Below are positions 1-6,606 of a DNA stretch of 7,973 bases, one piece after another. The DNA lies in assembly GCA_938003575.1 (NCBI GenBank), contig CALKYG010000292.1, positions 1 through 7,973 on the forward strand, read 5' to 3'. The DNA comes from an uncultured Alphaproteobacteria bacterium (GTDB taxonomy: Bacteria > Pseudomonadota > Alphaproteobacteria > Caulobacterales > Parvularculaceae). The notes under the pieces were generated by a model, which saw nothing but the letters and a program-made list of their open reading frames with translations, was not told where the DNA came from and did no database searches. A program made the position numbers and the translations under genes. The first letter of the stretch is position 1; every line of letters begins with the position of its first letter.

Positions 1-617
1 AGCGCGGCGATGACCGCAACAGGGATGAGCTTTTCGGGAAACTGAAACGGACCGTAATTGTTTGAACAATTGCTCGTGACGACAGGCAGGCCGAACGTCT
101 CGCGCCACGCGCGGACCAGGAAATCGGACGACGCTTTTGACGCGGAGTAGGGCGAGTTGGGACGATAAGGCGTTTCCTCCGTGAAAAGCCCGGTCTCGCC
201 GAGCGTTCCGTACACCTCATCGGTCGATACATGATGAAAACGAAAGCGTTCCTTCCTTGATCCGGGAAGACGGTCGAAATAACGGCGCGCTTCCTGAAGC
301 AGCGCAAAAGTCCCGGCGATGTTCGTCTCGATGAAGGCGCCCGGACCGTCGATCGACCTGTCGACATGGCTTTCAGCCGCGAGGTGCATGATCGCGTCCG
401 GCTGATGCCGATCGAGCGCCGACCGGACCGCCGCCGCATCGCAGATGTCGCCCTTGACGAAGGCGTATTCCTTGCGGCCGTCGTAGCCGGCGAGATTTTC
501 GAGGTTCGCCGCATAGGTCAGCTTGTCGAAATTGACGATTTCGGCGCCTTCGTCGAGCGCTTTGCGAATGACGGCGGAACCGATGAATCCCGCTCCGCCG
601 GTAACCAACAATCTCAT
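1..617 (-). CDS. rfbB: dTDP-glucose 4,6-dehydratase, N-terminal 205 codons (cut by window edge)
   Basis: NAD-dependent dehydratase that converts dTDP-glucose to dTDP-4-keto-6-deoxyglucose, the second step towards dTDP-rhamnose and other deoxysugars of surface polysaccharides; cytoplasmic. My translation from the ATG (complement of 615-617) gives an extended short-chain dehydrogenase. The NAD-binding glycine motif TGGAGFIGS is at residues 6-14 and the acidic FDKLTYA stretch at 30-36. [10 protein letters not shown] is at 80-89. The active-site STDEVYG is at 131-137, with T132, D133 and E134 in the places of the family's catalytic Thr-Asp-Glu. YSASK at 157-161 supplies the catalytic Tyr and Lys, and SNNYGP follows at 185-190. 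The family is about 350 residues, so roughly 40% of the C-terminus lies outside the window. AAGAGG at 623-628 on the minus strand sits 5 nt before the ATG and supports this start. No other rml gene is visible; partners may lie to the left. Confidence 0.95.
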   Translation of the reverse strand, partial: MRLLVTGGAGFIGSAVIRKALDEGAEIVNFDKLTYAANLENLAGYDGRKEYAFVKGDICDAAAVRSALDRHQPDAIMHLAAESHVDRSIDGPGAFIETNIAGTFALLQEARRYFDRLPGSRKERFRFHHVSTDEVYGTLGETGLFTEETPYRPNSPYSASKASSDFLVRAWRETFGLPVVTSNCSNNYGPFQFPEKLIPVAVIAA

Positions 618-737
618 GCAGACCTCTTGCGCCGGTGTCGAACCGTCCGTTCTGGATAAAGGGTTGCGCCGCCGGACGCCATATCCATTGCGCCGCGTCG
701 GCGGATCGCGGAGCGTCGCGCAGGCCTCAATCGCTCG
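618..737. other. Intergenic gap between the phosphotransferase gene and rfbB
   Basis: A 120-nt gap between two minus-strand genes. It holds the rfbB Shine-Dalgarno sequence and a short palindrome (CGCCG, loop CGT, CGGCG at 691-703). The palindrome has no T-tract, so I do not call it a terminator. I see no convincing -35/-10 pair at 17-nt spacing on the minus strand. rfbB may therefore be read through from the upstream operon, or use a promoter I cannot recognise. No supported small ORF. Confidence 0.4.
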
Positions 738-1802
738 TCAGGCTGCGCCTGCTTTTGTCGCATAGGCCCAGGCCATTTCCGCCAGCGGCGCGACGGATTC
801 GCCCATTTTCATCCCTTCCGGCGACGACGCATTGCCCTGAAGAGCGCGCGCATAGACGCCCTGCGCGATCGAGGCGAGACGGAACATGTTATACGAAAGG
901 CAATAGTCGAAATCGGCGACCGTCGTTCTGCCCGTCTTCTCACAATACCGCGCAACAGCGTCTTCGAGGGACGGAATGCCCAGCTCATCGAGATCAAGGC
1001 CCGCGAGCCCGCCCCTGATCGTCGGCGGGAAGTGCCAGACCATCAGGAAATAGGTGAAGTCGGCGAGCGGATGACCGAGCGTCGACAATTCCCAATCGAG
1101 CACGGCGCGAACCTTGGGTTCTTTGGCGTCAATGATCACATTGTCGAAACGATAATCGCCATGAACGATCGAAACCGCTTCGCCCGCGGGAATGGACTTC
1201 GGCAGCCAGTCGATCAGGCGGTTCATGGCGTCGATGTTCGACGTCTCCGCCGCCTTGTACTGTTTCGACCACCGATCGATCTGGCGCTCGAAGTAATTTC
1301 CGGGCTTGCCGTAGCTTTCAAGCCCGGCGGCGACATAATCGATCTGATGCAGCCGGGCGATGACATCGACCAGTTCAAAATACAGCGCGCGCCGTTCCTG
1401 CGGATCGCATTCAGGAAGGCTGGCGTCCCAGAAAATTCTCCCCTCGACGAAGTCCATGATGAAGAAAGCGGTTCCGATAACGGAATCGTCTTCGCACAGG
1501 GCGTGGGTTTTCGGCGCCGGGAACCCTTGAGCGCCAAGCGCGGTCATCACCCTGTATTCGCGATCGACGGCATGCGCTGACGGAAGGAGCTTGCCGGGAG
1601 GCTTTCGGCGGAGCACGTATTTCCTGGCCGGCGTCGTCAGCAGGTAGGTCGGGTTGGATTGTCCGCCCTTGAACTTCTGGACCGAAAGCGGACCTTTGAA
1701 CCCCTGAACATTCGCGGCCATGTACGCGGCGAGCGCCGCCTCATCGAACTTCAGGCGTTCAGGAGTTTCGGTCACGCCCGAGAAGTCGGGTTTATCAGTC
1801 AT
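738..1802 (-). CDS. APH/choline-kinase-fold phosphotransferase family protein (ACAD10/11-like)
   Basis: Soluble 354-residue kinase-fold protein of the aminoglycoside phosphotransferase superfamily. GGQSNPTYLL at 46-55 is the nucleotide-loop region and VLRRKP at 63-68 holds the probable ATP-binding Lys/Arg. FIMDFVEGR at 114-122 is the hinge. The catalytic loop HGDYRFDN at 214-221 supplies catalytic D216 and metal-binding N221. VLDWELSTLGHPLADF at 234-249 supplies metal-binding D236. All key residues are present, so it should be active. The layout and the phrase DWELSTLGHPLADF match the branch that includes the kinase part of human ACAD10/ACAD11, linked to 4-hydroxy acid breakdown; bacterial members are often near fatty-acid genes, which is not the case here. 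The substrate is unknown and antibiotic resistance is unlikely. It is last in the purD operon, 54 nt after the hydrolase stop, with GGGAG 8 nt before the ATG. Confidence 0.85.
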   Translation of the reverse strand: MTDKPDFSGVTETPERLKFDEAALAAYMAANVQGFKGPLSVQKFKGGQSNPTYLLTTPARKYVLRRKPPGKLLPSAHAVDREYRVMTALGAQGFPAPKTHALCEDDSVIGTAFFIMDFVEGRIFWDASLPECDPQERRALYFELVDVIARLHQIDYVAAGLESYGKPGNYFERQIDRWSKQYKAAETSNIDAMNRLIDWLPKSIPAGEAVSIVHGDYRFDNVIIDAKEPKVRAVLDWELSTLGHPLADFTYFLMVWHFPPTIRGGLAGLDLDELGIPSLEDAVARYCEKTGRTTVADFDYCLSYNMFRLASIAQGVYARALQGNASSPEGMKMGESVAPLAEMAWAYATKAGAA

Positions 1803-1856
1803 TCGCTGCGCTCCCTCGGGCGTCTCCGCCCATAATTGTCAGCATTCGCGCCGGGC
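1803..1856 (-). other. Hairpin-bearing spacer between hydrolase and phosphotransferase genes
   Basis: On the minus strand this 54-nt spacer forms GGGCG-GAGA-CGCCC (1818-1831), a 5-bp GC-rich stem with a GNRA-type tetraloop. It ends directly at the GAGGGAG Shine-Dalgarno sequence (1811-1817) of the phosphotransferase gene. There is no U-run, so it is not an intrinsic terminator. It could affect mRNA stability or ribosome access to the last cistron. Confidence 0.4.
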
Positions 1857-2753
1857 TCAAGCCTTTTGCGCAATGGTCCTGTTGGCTGAGTGAAATTCAA
1901 GAAACAGCCTGACGACCTCCCCGGGCGCCTCCGTCTGCGGGTAATGACCGATCCCGTCCAGAAGCTTCGCGTCGGCGGCGGGAACAAGAGCCTGGTAATG
2001 GCGGAACAGATGCTCTCCCGACACGGGATCGGCGCCGCCGTCGATGAGACGCATCGGCGTTCTGGTCGATTGCAGCGCGCCGACCCATCGCTCGCGGTTT
2101 CGCCGGCGTTCGGGAATGTATTGCAGCAGTTTGTGCAGGATCTGCGCGCCGCCGTTTTCGCGGATGAGCTCCCAATGCGCGTCGATCTCCGCATCGGAGG
2201 CTCGCGTCTCCTTGCCGAAGATTTCATCGAATGTCTTGCGCAGTCGGCGCCGCGTCATCATCAGACCGATTAGAAATCCGATCGGCGTCAGGCCGAGCTT
2301 CTGGATCGGGCGTGCGCGGTGCTGCTCGGGGAAAAGCCCGCCGTTCAGGAACACGATTGATCTGATCGAAAAGCTGAGCGATTTTTCCTCTTGCCGCGCG
2401 AGAAGCTCCTGCGCGACCGTGTCGCCGTAATCATGCGCCAGCAGGTGCGCCTCGCCGGCGCCCAGATGTTCGAGCAGCGCCTCCTGCAGGTCGGCCTGGT
2501 CGATTATGGAATAGGCGACATCCTTTGGCTTGTCCGAAAGTCCGAACCCAAGCATGTCGATCGCGGCCAGCCGGAAATGCGCGGCGAGATCGTCCCAGAC
2601 GAAATTCCAGTCCCATGACGATGTCGGATAGCCGTGAATGAGCAGCAGCCACGGCTTCGCCTCGTCGCGCTCATTCGCAGTCCAGTATGCGAAACGCCGG
2701 CCGCCGACGATTAGCTCCTTCGCCTGGCGGCGCCACGATGCGACCGGTTTCAT
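1857..2753 (-). CDS. Alpha/beta hydrolase, MEST/epoxide-hydrolase-like, with Asp nucleophile
   Basis: A 298-residue single-domain alpha/beta hydrolase; there is no signal peptide, so it is probably cytoplasmic. HGYPTSSWDW at 40-49 is the oxyanion-side HGxP motif. DMLGFGLSDKP at 66-76 follows strand 4. The nucleophile elbow is AHDYGD at 106-111, with D108 in place of the Ser of esterases. D242 in GGADPVS is the probable acid and H270 in GIGHYPQTE the catalytic His. An Asp nucleophile is typical of epoxide hydrolases and haloalkane dehalogenases, which work through an alkyl-enzyme ester. From memory, HDYGDTVAQELL, NGGLFPEQHR and RWVGAL closely match vertebrate MEST (PEG1), whose own reaction is not settled. 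The cap lies around residues 140-225. The ATG overlaps the purD stop as ATGA, with AAGGA 6 nt upstream, so translation is probably coupled to purD. Substrate unknown. Confidence 0.85.
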   Translation of the reverse strand: MKPVASWRRQAKELIVGGRRFAYWTANERDEAKPWLLLIHGYPTSSWDWNFVWDDLAAHFRLAAIDMLGFGLSDKPKDVAYSIIDQADLQEALLEHLGAGEAHLLAHDYGDTVAQELLARQEEKSLSFSIRSIVFLNGGLFPEQHRARPIQKLGLTPIGFLIGLMMTRRRLRKTFDEIFGKETRASDAEIDAHWELIRENGGAQILHKLLQYIPERRRNRERWVGALQSTRTPMRLIDGGADPVSGEHLFRHYQALVPAADAKLLDGIGHYPQTEAPGEVVRLFLEFHSANRTIAQKA

Positions 2754-4024
2754 ATGAGATCCTTCAGCGCGCGCCAGCCGATGTCGCGGCGGTAAAACCC
2801 GTCCGGCCAGTCGATCCGTTCGACGCCTTCATAGGCGCGCTCCACCGCATCGCGGATCGTTCGCCCGCATGCCGTGACATTGAGGACGCGCCCGCCCGCT
2901 GCGACGATGTCGCCGTTCCTTTCGGCCGTGCCTGCATGAAAAACGACGACGCCCTCAACGCGCGAAGCGTCGTCAACGCCTCTGACGACCGAACCTTTCG
3001 AATAAGCGCCGGGATACCCCTTCGCCGCAAGCACGACGAGCGCGCAGGCTTCACTCGACCATTCAACCGTCTGTGACTTCAGCCTGCCGGTCGCTGCAGC
3101 ATGAAGCACGGGCAGGATGTCAGACTTCATCAGGCGCATCATAACCTGACATTCAGGATCGCCGAACCTGACATTGAACTCGATCAGCTTCGGACCATCG
3201 GCGCACAGCATCAGCCCTGCGAACAGCACGCCCTTGAACGGCCGGCCGCGACGCGACATTTCAGCGATTACCGGCCGTATGATCGTCTCCATAGTCTGTG
3301 TACAGACCTTATCCGTAAACGCCGGCGCGGGCGCATAGGCGCCCATGCCGCCGGTGTTCGGTCCCCTGTCGCCGTCAAAGGCGCGTTTGTGATCCTGAAC
3401 GGCGATGAGCGGCAGCGCGGTTTCGCCGTCGGCGACGACGAAAAAGCTCGCCTCTTCGCCGTCGAGATGATCTTCAATGACGATTTCGCGGCCCGCCTCG
3501 CCGAGCGCGCCGCCAAGGAGGCCTTCAACCGCCTCATCCGCTTCTTTCAGCGTTTCGGCGATGATGACGCCTTTTCCGGCGGCGAGCCCGTCCGCCTTGA
3601 CGACGAAGGGCGCCTTGCGGGTTCTGACGAAGGCTTTCGCCGGACCGGGTTCGCGGAACCGGGCGAACGCCGCTGTCGGCGCGCCGGCCGCGGTCGCGAC
3701 TTCCTTCATGAAACCTTTGGAGGATTCGAGTTCCGCCGCCGCGGCGCCGGGCCCGAAGCAGGGTATGGAATAGTCGGCAAGCCGATCGGCGAGCCCCGAC
3801 GCGAGCGCCGCTTCCGGTCCGACGACGACCAGATCGACGTTTCGTGATCTGGCGGCCTCCACAATTCCGCCGATATCGTCAGCGCTGATCCCGAGAGGTT
3901 CGCCAAGAACATTGAGACCCGGATTTCCCGGCGCTAGATAAAGACGGGTGAGGAGCGGGCTTTGGGCGATTTTCCATCCAAGCGCATGTTCGCGACCGCC
4001 GCCGCCGACCAGCAGAACTTTCAC
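2750..4024 (-). CDS. purD: Phosphoribosylamine-glycine ligase (GARS)
   Basis: Joins glycine to 5-phosphoribosylamine with ATP to give glycinamide ribonucleotide, the second step of de novo purine synthesis; cytoplasmic. The 424 residues match the normal length for stand-alone bacterial PurD. In order: the N-terminal GGGGREHA motif at 7-14, VVVGPEAALASGLAD at 66-80, and the ATP-grasp segment with VKADGLAAGKGV at 142-153. The family signature HKRAFDGDRGPNTGGMGAY is at 212-230 and metal-binding EFNVRFGDPE at 282-291. The C-terminal rudiment domain has VFHAGT at 361-366 and AAGGRVLNVTA at 375-385. The start is GTG (complement of 4022-4024), supported by GGGAGAAG 6 nt upstream at 4031-4038 and because translation from it begins exactly with MKVLLVGGGGREHA. 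It leads an operon with the hydrolase and phosphotransferase genes. I see no candidate purine riboswitch: the predicted leader is only about 20 nt. Confidence 0.97.
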   Translation of the reverse strand: MKVLLVGGGGREHALGWKIAQSPLLTRLYLAPGNPGLNVLGEPLGISADDIGGIVEAARSRNVDLVVVGPEAALASGLADRLADYSIPCFGPGAAAAELESSKGFMKEVATAAGAPTAAFARFREPGPAKAFVRTRKAPFVVKADGLAAGKGVIIAETLKEADEAVEGLLGGALGEAGREIVIEDHLDGEEASFFVVADGETALPLIAVQDHKRAFDGDRGPNTGGMGAYAPAPAFTDKVCTQTMETIIRPVIAEMSRRGRPFKGVLFAGLMLCADGPKLIEFNVRFGDPECQVMMRLMKSDILPVLHAAATGRLKSQTVEWSSEACALVVLAAKGYPGAYSKGSVVRGVDDASRVEGVVVFHAGTAERNGDIVAAGGRVLNVTACGRTIRDAVERAYEGVERIDWPDGFYRRDIGWRALKDLI

Positions 4025-4050
4025 CTTCGACTTCTCCCTTCAGCCGAAAG

Positions 4051-4079
4051 CGTTTAGGCGTCACGCCGGACCGGATCAA
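4051..4079 (-). promoter_or_regulatory. Predicted sigma-70-type promoter of the purD operon
   Basis: Minus strand: -35 TTGATC (4074-4079), a 17-nt spacer and -10 TAAACG (4051-4056). The expected transcription start is near 4044, which gives a leader of about 20 nt carrying the purD Shine-Dalgarno sequence. The -35 box touches the first base of the proposed start codon of the divergent plus-strand gene, so the two control regions overlap. The TTGNNC-N17-TANNNG pattern recurs at the other promoters in this window. Confidence 0.55.
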
Positions 4080-5494
4080 TGCCGACAGACACCGAGAACG
4101 ACGCGATGAAGCCGACGCTGACAGGCGTGGAGCGGGGGGCCGATGCGAGCCTGGCGGATATACGCCAGTTGAGGCTGCCCTATCCGCCGCGGCGCCGGCG
4201 CCTGTCGGCGCGCGCGCCCAAATCCGTCCGCAAGTCGCTTCGCTCGCTCGACCGTGCGAGGGTGAAATTCATCGAGCGCGCGGCGAAGACTCCGAGCCGC
4301 CGCCGCGCCCATGCGATCGCCGGCGCCCTCATTCTCAATGCGGCGATGCTGGCGGTGCTGGCGATTTACGGACGCGTGACGATTTTCGTTCCCAACAAGC
4401 CGGCGAGCTCGATCTCCATCGTCTATGTCGATCTGCCGACAAACCTTCCAACCGTTGATCTGCGCGATCCTGAGATTGCGCCGGAGCCGGAGCCCGAGCC
4501 GGTGGAGGAACCGGAAATTGTCCCGGAGCCGGAACCGGAGCCGACGCCCGAGCCGCCGAAAGAGCCGGAACCGGAACCCGAACCCGAACCTGAACCGGAA
4601 ACGGTGATTGACCTGACGCCTGAGCCCGCCTTTGCGCGCCCGTCTGAAATCGAAAACGCGCCCTTTGTTCCTGACACGGCGCCGAAGGATTCAGAGCTGA
4701 CCCTCGCCGAGCCGAGGCCCGGAGAAATTGCCGTCGACGGCGACCAGTCGCCGGCTGAAAGCGAACAGCCGCTTGTGTCGGTCGAACCTCAGTCAAGGCA
4801 GTCCGCGGCGGAACAGGATGCGGGCGCCGAGGAAGACGAGGAAGAGAAGAAAGAAGGGGCGGGCGAAGTCGCAACCGGAGAAGAAGATCAGCGCGAACAG
4901 ACGCCGGTCGCCGACAGCCGCGCTGATCCTTCGGCGAAGCCGTCCGCGGGCGATGACATGTTCGACGAGGAGCCGGTTTTTGCGGGGCGCCGCTTTACGC
5001 TGCCCGCCGTCGAGCTGCCCAAGGGCGACGCGTCATCAAATCCCGGTACGTCCGGGGTCGTCGCAATCTATTGCCCGGAGGAATTCAGCGACAAGGAAAA
5101 GATCGCCGAATGCGCCGGGCGCCCGGAAATCCGGTCGGGGTGGCGCCCCGGTTCGTCGGGCGAGGATTTCTCCAAGGCGGCGGCCGTCCTCAAGGACCGG
5201 AACAGGCATGGCGATTTCTCAGACGATTCCGTCACCTTCGGGCCGGAGATCGCAAGACAGATCGAACAGCGCCGGCGCGAACAGGATCTTGAAGATTTCC
5301 GCAAGGGCCAGGACCTTGGAAGCGCGGGTCTCGCCCCCGAACCGGCCGGCGCCGCGCGTCCGGAACTGACGCGCCCGATCGCCGATCCGTCTTGGACCAA
5401 GCGAAACGATCCGCTTGTCGATGACAAGGATGTCGAAAAACTGAGGCGCGATCTCGAAGAAGCCGAACGCCGCAAGACGATTCCGGACGAATGA
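4079..5494 (+). CDS. Single-pass envelope protein with Pro-Glu repeat; TonB-like architecture, function unknown
   Basis: I do not recognise a named family. Visible parts of the 471 residues: a basic cytoplasmic head (about 1-78, rich in Arg); one membrane helix at about 80-104 ([18 protein letters not shown]); a Pro-Glu repeat at 135-174; a long acidic low-complexity stretch at about 175-300 with EEDEEEKK at 251-258; and a more complex C-terminal region at about 300-415. That region holds the only two cysteines, C332 and C345, in [19 protein letters not shown], then RSGWRPG. A charged, probably coiled helix ends the protein (about 446-467). The head-helix-PE-rod order resembles TonB or TolA, with the C-terminus in the periplasm, where the cysteines could form a disulfide. 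I see no TonB C-terminal domain and no exbB/exbD nearby, so I do not call it TonB. The start is uncertain: ATG at 4079 has no good Shine-Dalgarno sequence; ATG at 4106 is the alternative. Confidence 0.8.
   Translation: MPTDTENDAMKPTLTGVERGADASLADIRQLRLPYPPRRRRLSARAPKSVRKSLRSLDRARVKFIERAAKTPSRRRAHAIAGALILNAAMLAVLAIYGRVTIFVPNKPASSISIVYVDLPTNLPTVDLRDPEIAPEPEPEPVEEPEIVPEPEPEPTPEPPKEPEPEPEPEPEPETVIDLTPEPAFARPSEIENAPFVPDTAPKDSELTLAEPRPGEIAVDGDQSPAESEQPLVSVEPQSRQSAAEQDAGAEEDEEEKKEGAGEVATGEEDQREQTPVADSRADPSAKPSAGDDMFDEEPVFAGRRFTLPAVELPKGDASSNPGTSGVVAIYCPEEFSDKEKIAECAGRPEIRSGWRPGSSGEDFSKAAAVLKDRNRHGDFSDDSVTFGPEIARQIEQRRREQDLEDFRKGQDLGSAGLAPEPAGAARPELTRPIADPSWTKRNDPLVDDKDVEKLRRDLEEAERRKTIPDE
4481..4600 (+). 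repeat. Pro-Glu coding repeat (degenerate CCG-GAG/GAA units)
   Basis: A 120-nt stretch inside the envelope-protein gene encodes residues 135-174 as alternating Pro-Glu with a few Val, Ile, Thr, Gly-free interruptions. Codons alternate CCG/CCC with GAG/GAA, giving 6-nt and 12-nt near-repeats such as GAGCCGGAACCG. Third positions vary, so the repeat is kept at protein level more than at DNA level. Such a run forms a stiff extended rod in TonB-type proteins and is prone to slippage in steps of 6 nt, which would change rod length without shifting the frame. Confidence 0.85.
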
Positions 5495-5522
5495 AAAAGG
5501 CCGGGGTTCAGCCCGGCCTTTT
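5495..5522. terminator. Bidirectional intrinsic terminator between convergent genes
   Basis: A perfect 11-bp inverted repeat: AAAAGGCCGGG (5495-5505) and CCCGGCCTTTT (5512-5522), with loop GTTCAG. It starts directly after the TGA of the envelope-protein gene (5492-5494) and lies 23 nt beyond the rpmA stop on the other strand. The A-run and T-run flank the stem symmetrically, so each strand gives a GC-rich hairpin followed by four U's. It should end both transcripts. Confidence 0.9.
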
Positions 5523-5545
5523 CATCTTGCGATTGCAAGCGATGC

Positions 5546-5803
5546 TTATTCTTCGGCGGCCACCGAAACGAACTGGCGTCCCTTCGCCTTGACGGCGAAC
5601 TGAACGCGGCCGCCCGACAGCGCGTAGAGCGTGTGATCCCGGCCCATGCCGACATTGGGGCCGGCGTGATATTTCGTGCCGCGCTGGCGAACGATGATGT
5701 TGCCCGGAACGACCGTCTCGCCGCCGAACTTTTTCACGCCCAAGCGCTTTGATTCTGAATCGCGGCCGTTCTTCGACGAACCGCCTGCCTTTTTATGCGC
5801 CAT
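5546..5803 (-). CDS. rpmA: Large ribosomal subunit protein bL27
   Basis: Component of the 50S subunit whose flexible N-terminal arm reaches towards the peptidyl-transferase centre and contacts tRNA ends. The 85 residues match the usual length. The hallmark N-terminus [23 protein letters not shown] starts right after Met, as in Gram-negative bacteria, without the cleavable N-terminal extension known from Firmicutes. [29 protein letters not shown] at about 35-63 is the conserved body. It is 17 nt downstream of the rplU stop, with a strong AAAGGAG (5811-5817) 7 nt before the ATG, so it is the second gene of an rplU-rpmA operon. The operon closes at the 5495-5522 terminator. The obgE gene that often follows rpmA in other bacteria is not here. 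Confidence 0.98.
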   Translation of the reverse strand: MAHKKAGGSSKNGRDSESKRLGVKKFGGETVVPGNIIVRQRGTKYHAGPNVGMGRDHTLYALSGGRVQFAVKAKGRQFVSVAAEE

Positions 5804-5820
5804 GATCCGTCTCCTTTATC

Positions 5821-6453
5821 CTATTCTTCATCCGAGCGAGCGCGATCGGATTTCGCGCGCGGCGGCTTGCCGGCGACGAGTTCCTTCGCCTGTTCGACCC
5901 ATTCGTCGCGCGTGGCGCGGCCGTGGAGTTCGAGCGCTTCGTCCATTTTCGCAAGGTCCGCCTGCGACATCGCCGCGAGCTGCTTCAGCGACGTGACGCC
6001 GTAGCCCGCGAGCTTTTCCTTGAGCTTGGGTCCGACGCCGCCGATCAGCGACACGTCGTCATGAAACTCCGCCGCAGGCGCCGCTTCTTTTTTTGCGGCC
6101 GGCTTTTTCGCGGCGGCTTTCTTCGCCGAGGGCTTCGCGCCGTCGGTCAGAATGTCAGTGATCTTCACGACGGTCAGAAGCTGACGGTGGCCTTTCTTGC
6201 GGCGGTAATTCTGGCGGCGCCGCTTCTTGAAGATGACGATCTTCGGGCCGCGTCCCTGTTCGACAATCTCGGCGGCGACCGATGCGCCGGCGACGAGCGG
6301 CGCGCCGACGGTGATCGCGGCGCCGTTGCCGACCATCAGAACCTCATCAAGCGTGATGATGTCGCCTTCTTCGCCGGGAAGGCGTTCGATTTTCAGGACA
6401 TCATCCTTGGCGACGCGGTACTGCTTACCGCCAGTCTTGACGACTGCGTACAT
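5821..6453 (-). CDS. rplU: Large ribosomal subunit protein bL21 with C-terminal helix-hairpin-helix extension
   Basis: 50S protein that binds 23S rRNA. Residues 1-103 are a complete bL21 ([14 protein letters not shown] start; [16 protein letters not shown] at 76-91 is the conserved RNA-binding stretch; TVVKITDI at 94-101 ends the core). A typical bL21 is about 103 residues, so the other half is extra. Residues 104-128 are an Ala/Lys/Pro linker similar to histone-like tails. Residues 131-195 form a helix-hairpin-helix type domain: [22 protein letters not shown], then two to three further helices ending [15 protein letters not shown] charged tail follows at 196-210. Similar HhH tails occur on other alphaproteobacterial proteins, for example on some NuoE subunits. 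The fusion is in frame with no sign of a frameshift. AGGAG at 6460-6464 is 6 nt before the ATG. It is the first gene of the operon with rpmA. Confidence 0.96.
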   Translation of the reverse strand: MYAVVKTGGKQYRVAKDDVLKIERLPGEEGDIITLDEVLMVGNGAAITVGAPLVAGASVAAEIVEQGRGPKIVIFKKRRRQNYRRKKGHRQLLTVVKITDILTDGAKPSAKKAAAKKPAAKKEAAPAAEFHDDVSLIGGVGPKLKEKLAGYGVTSLKQLAAMSQADLAKMDEALELHGRATRDEWVEQAKELVAGKPPRAKSDRARSDEE

Positions 6454-6527
6454 GTTCGACTCCTGTCCGCGCTTCCTGCGCGAGCGTCCTTTTTGACCCC
6501 GGTTTCTGTCGCCCGGTTCTTGTGGGA
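6454..6527 (-). promoter_or_regulatory. Predicted 5' leader of rplU-rpmA with hairpin before the ribosome binding site
   Basis: From the predicted transcription start near 6527 to the rplU ATG there are about 74 nt. They contain a near-direct repeat (AAACCGGG and AACCGGG within 6497-6518) and a hairpin, CGCGC-AGGAA-GCGCG (6468-6482), that ends 3 nt before the AGGAG Shine-Dalgarno sequence. The loop AGGAA itself resembles a Shine-Dalgarno sequence. Ribosomal-protein leaders are often autoregulated, and L21 leaders are known in other phyla, but I do not recognise this one as a described motif. Confidence 0.4.
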
Positions 6528-6533
6528 GGCGGC

Positions 6534-6562
6534 TCCCTAGCCCGAGGGTCGGTGAAGGTCAA
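6534..6562 (-). promoter_or_regulatory. Predicted sigma-70-type promoter of rplU-rpmA
   Basis: Minus strand: -35 TTGACC (6557-6562), a 17-nt spacer and -10 TAGGGA (6534-6539), giving a start near 6527. This is the best promoter in the window, as expected for ribosomal-protein genes. A short inverted repeat, GGGAG-CCGC-CTCCC (6524-6537), overlaps the -10 box and the start point. Confidence 0.65.
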
Positions 6563-6571
6563 GCAGCCTGA

Positions 6572-6600
6572 TTTCAAAAGCCGCCGGCTGGGGCTATGGG
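6572..6600 (+). promoter_or_regulatory. Candidate rlmJ promoter, predicting a leaderless mRNA
   Basis: Plus strand: a weak -35 TTTCAA (6572-6577), a 17-nt spacer and -10 TATGGG (6595-6600). The A of the rlmJ ATG is at 6607, seven nt past the -10 box, where initiation is expected. The transcript would then begin at the start codon. There is no good Shine-Dalgarno sequence ahead of the ATG (only GGGCGGA), which agrees with this. It lies back to back with the rplU promoter. Confidence 0.45.
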
Positions 6601-6606
6601 CGGAAT

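Noticed and set aside
738..1802. The APH-fold protein as an aminoglycoside resistance gene
   Set aside because: Its signature (DWELSTLGHPLADF, length, N-terminal layout) fits the ACAD10/11-like branch and not the aminoglycoside kinases.
1799..2227. A minus-strand frame overlapping the end of the hydrolase gene and filling the gap before the phosphotransferase
   Set aside because: Arg-rich, in an alternative frame of a conserved hydrolase; no own motif.
3101..3847. A 248-codon plus-strand frame inside purD
   Set aside because: Antisense shadow of a clearly conserved purD; composition is typical of a reversed GC-rich gene.
4481..4600. Repeat region as a possible CRISPR array or intergenic satellite
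   Set aside because: Units are short, uneven, in frame and encode Pro-Glu; there are no spacers.
4423..4677. A minus-strand frame encoding a Gly-Ser repeat
   Set aside because: It is only the reverse reading of the Pro-Glu repeat (CTCCGG/TTCCGG read as Ser-Gly).
5923..6540. A 205-codon plus-strand frame opposite rplU
   Set aside because: Antisense shadow of bL21 and its leader; poly-Arg and poly-Leu stretches, no domain.
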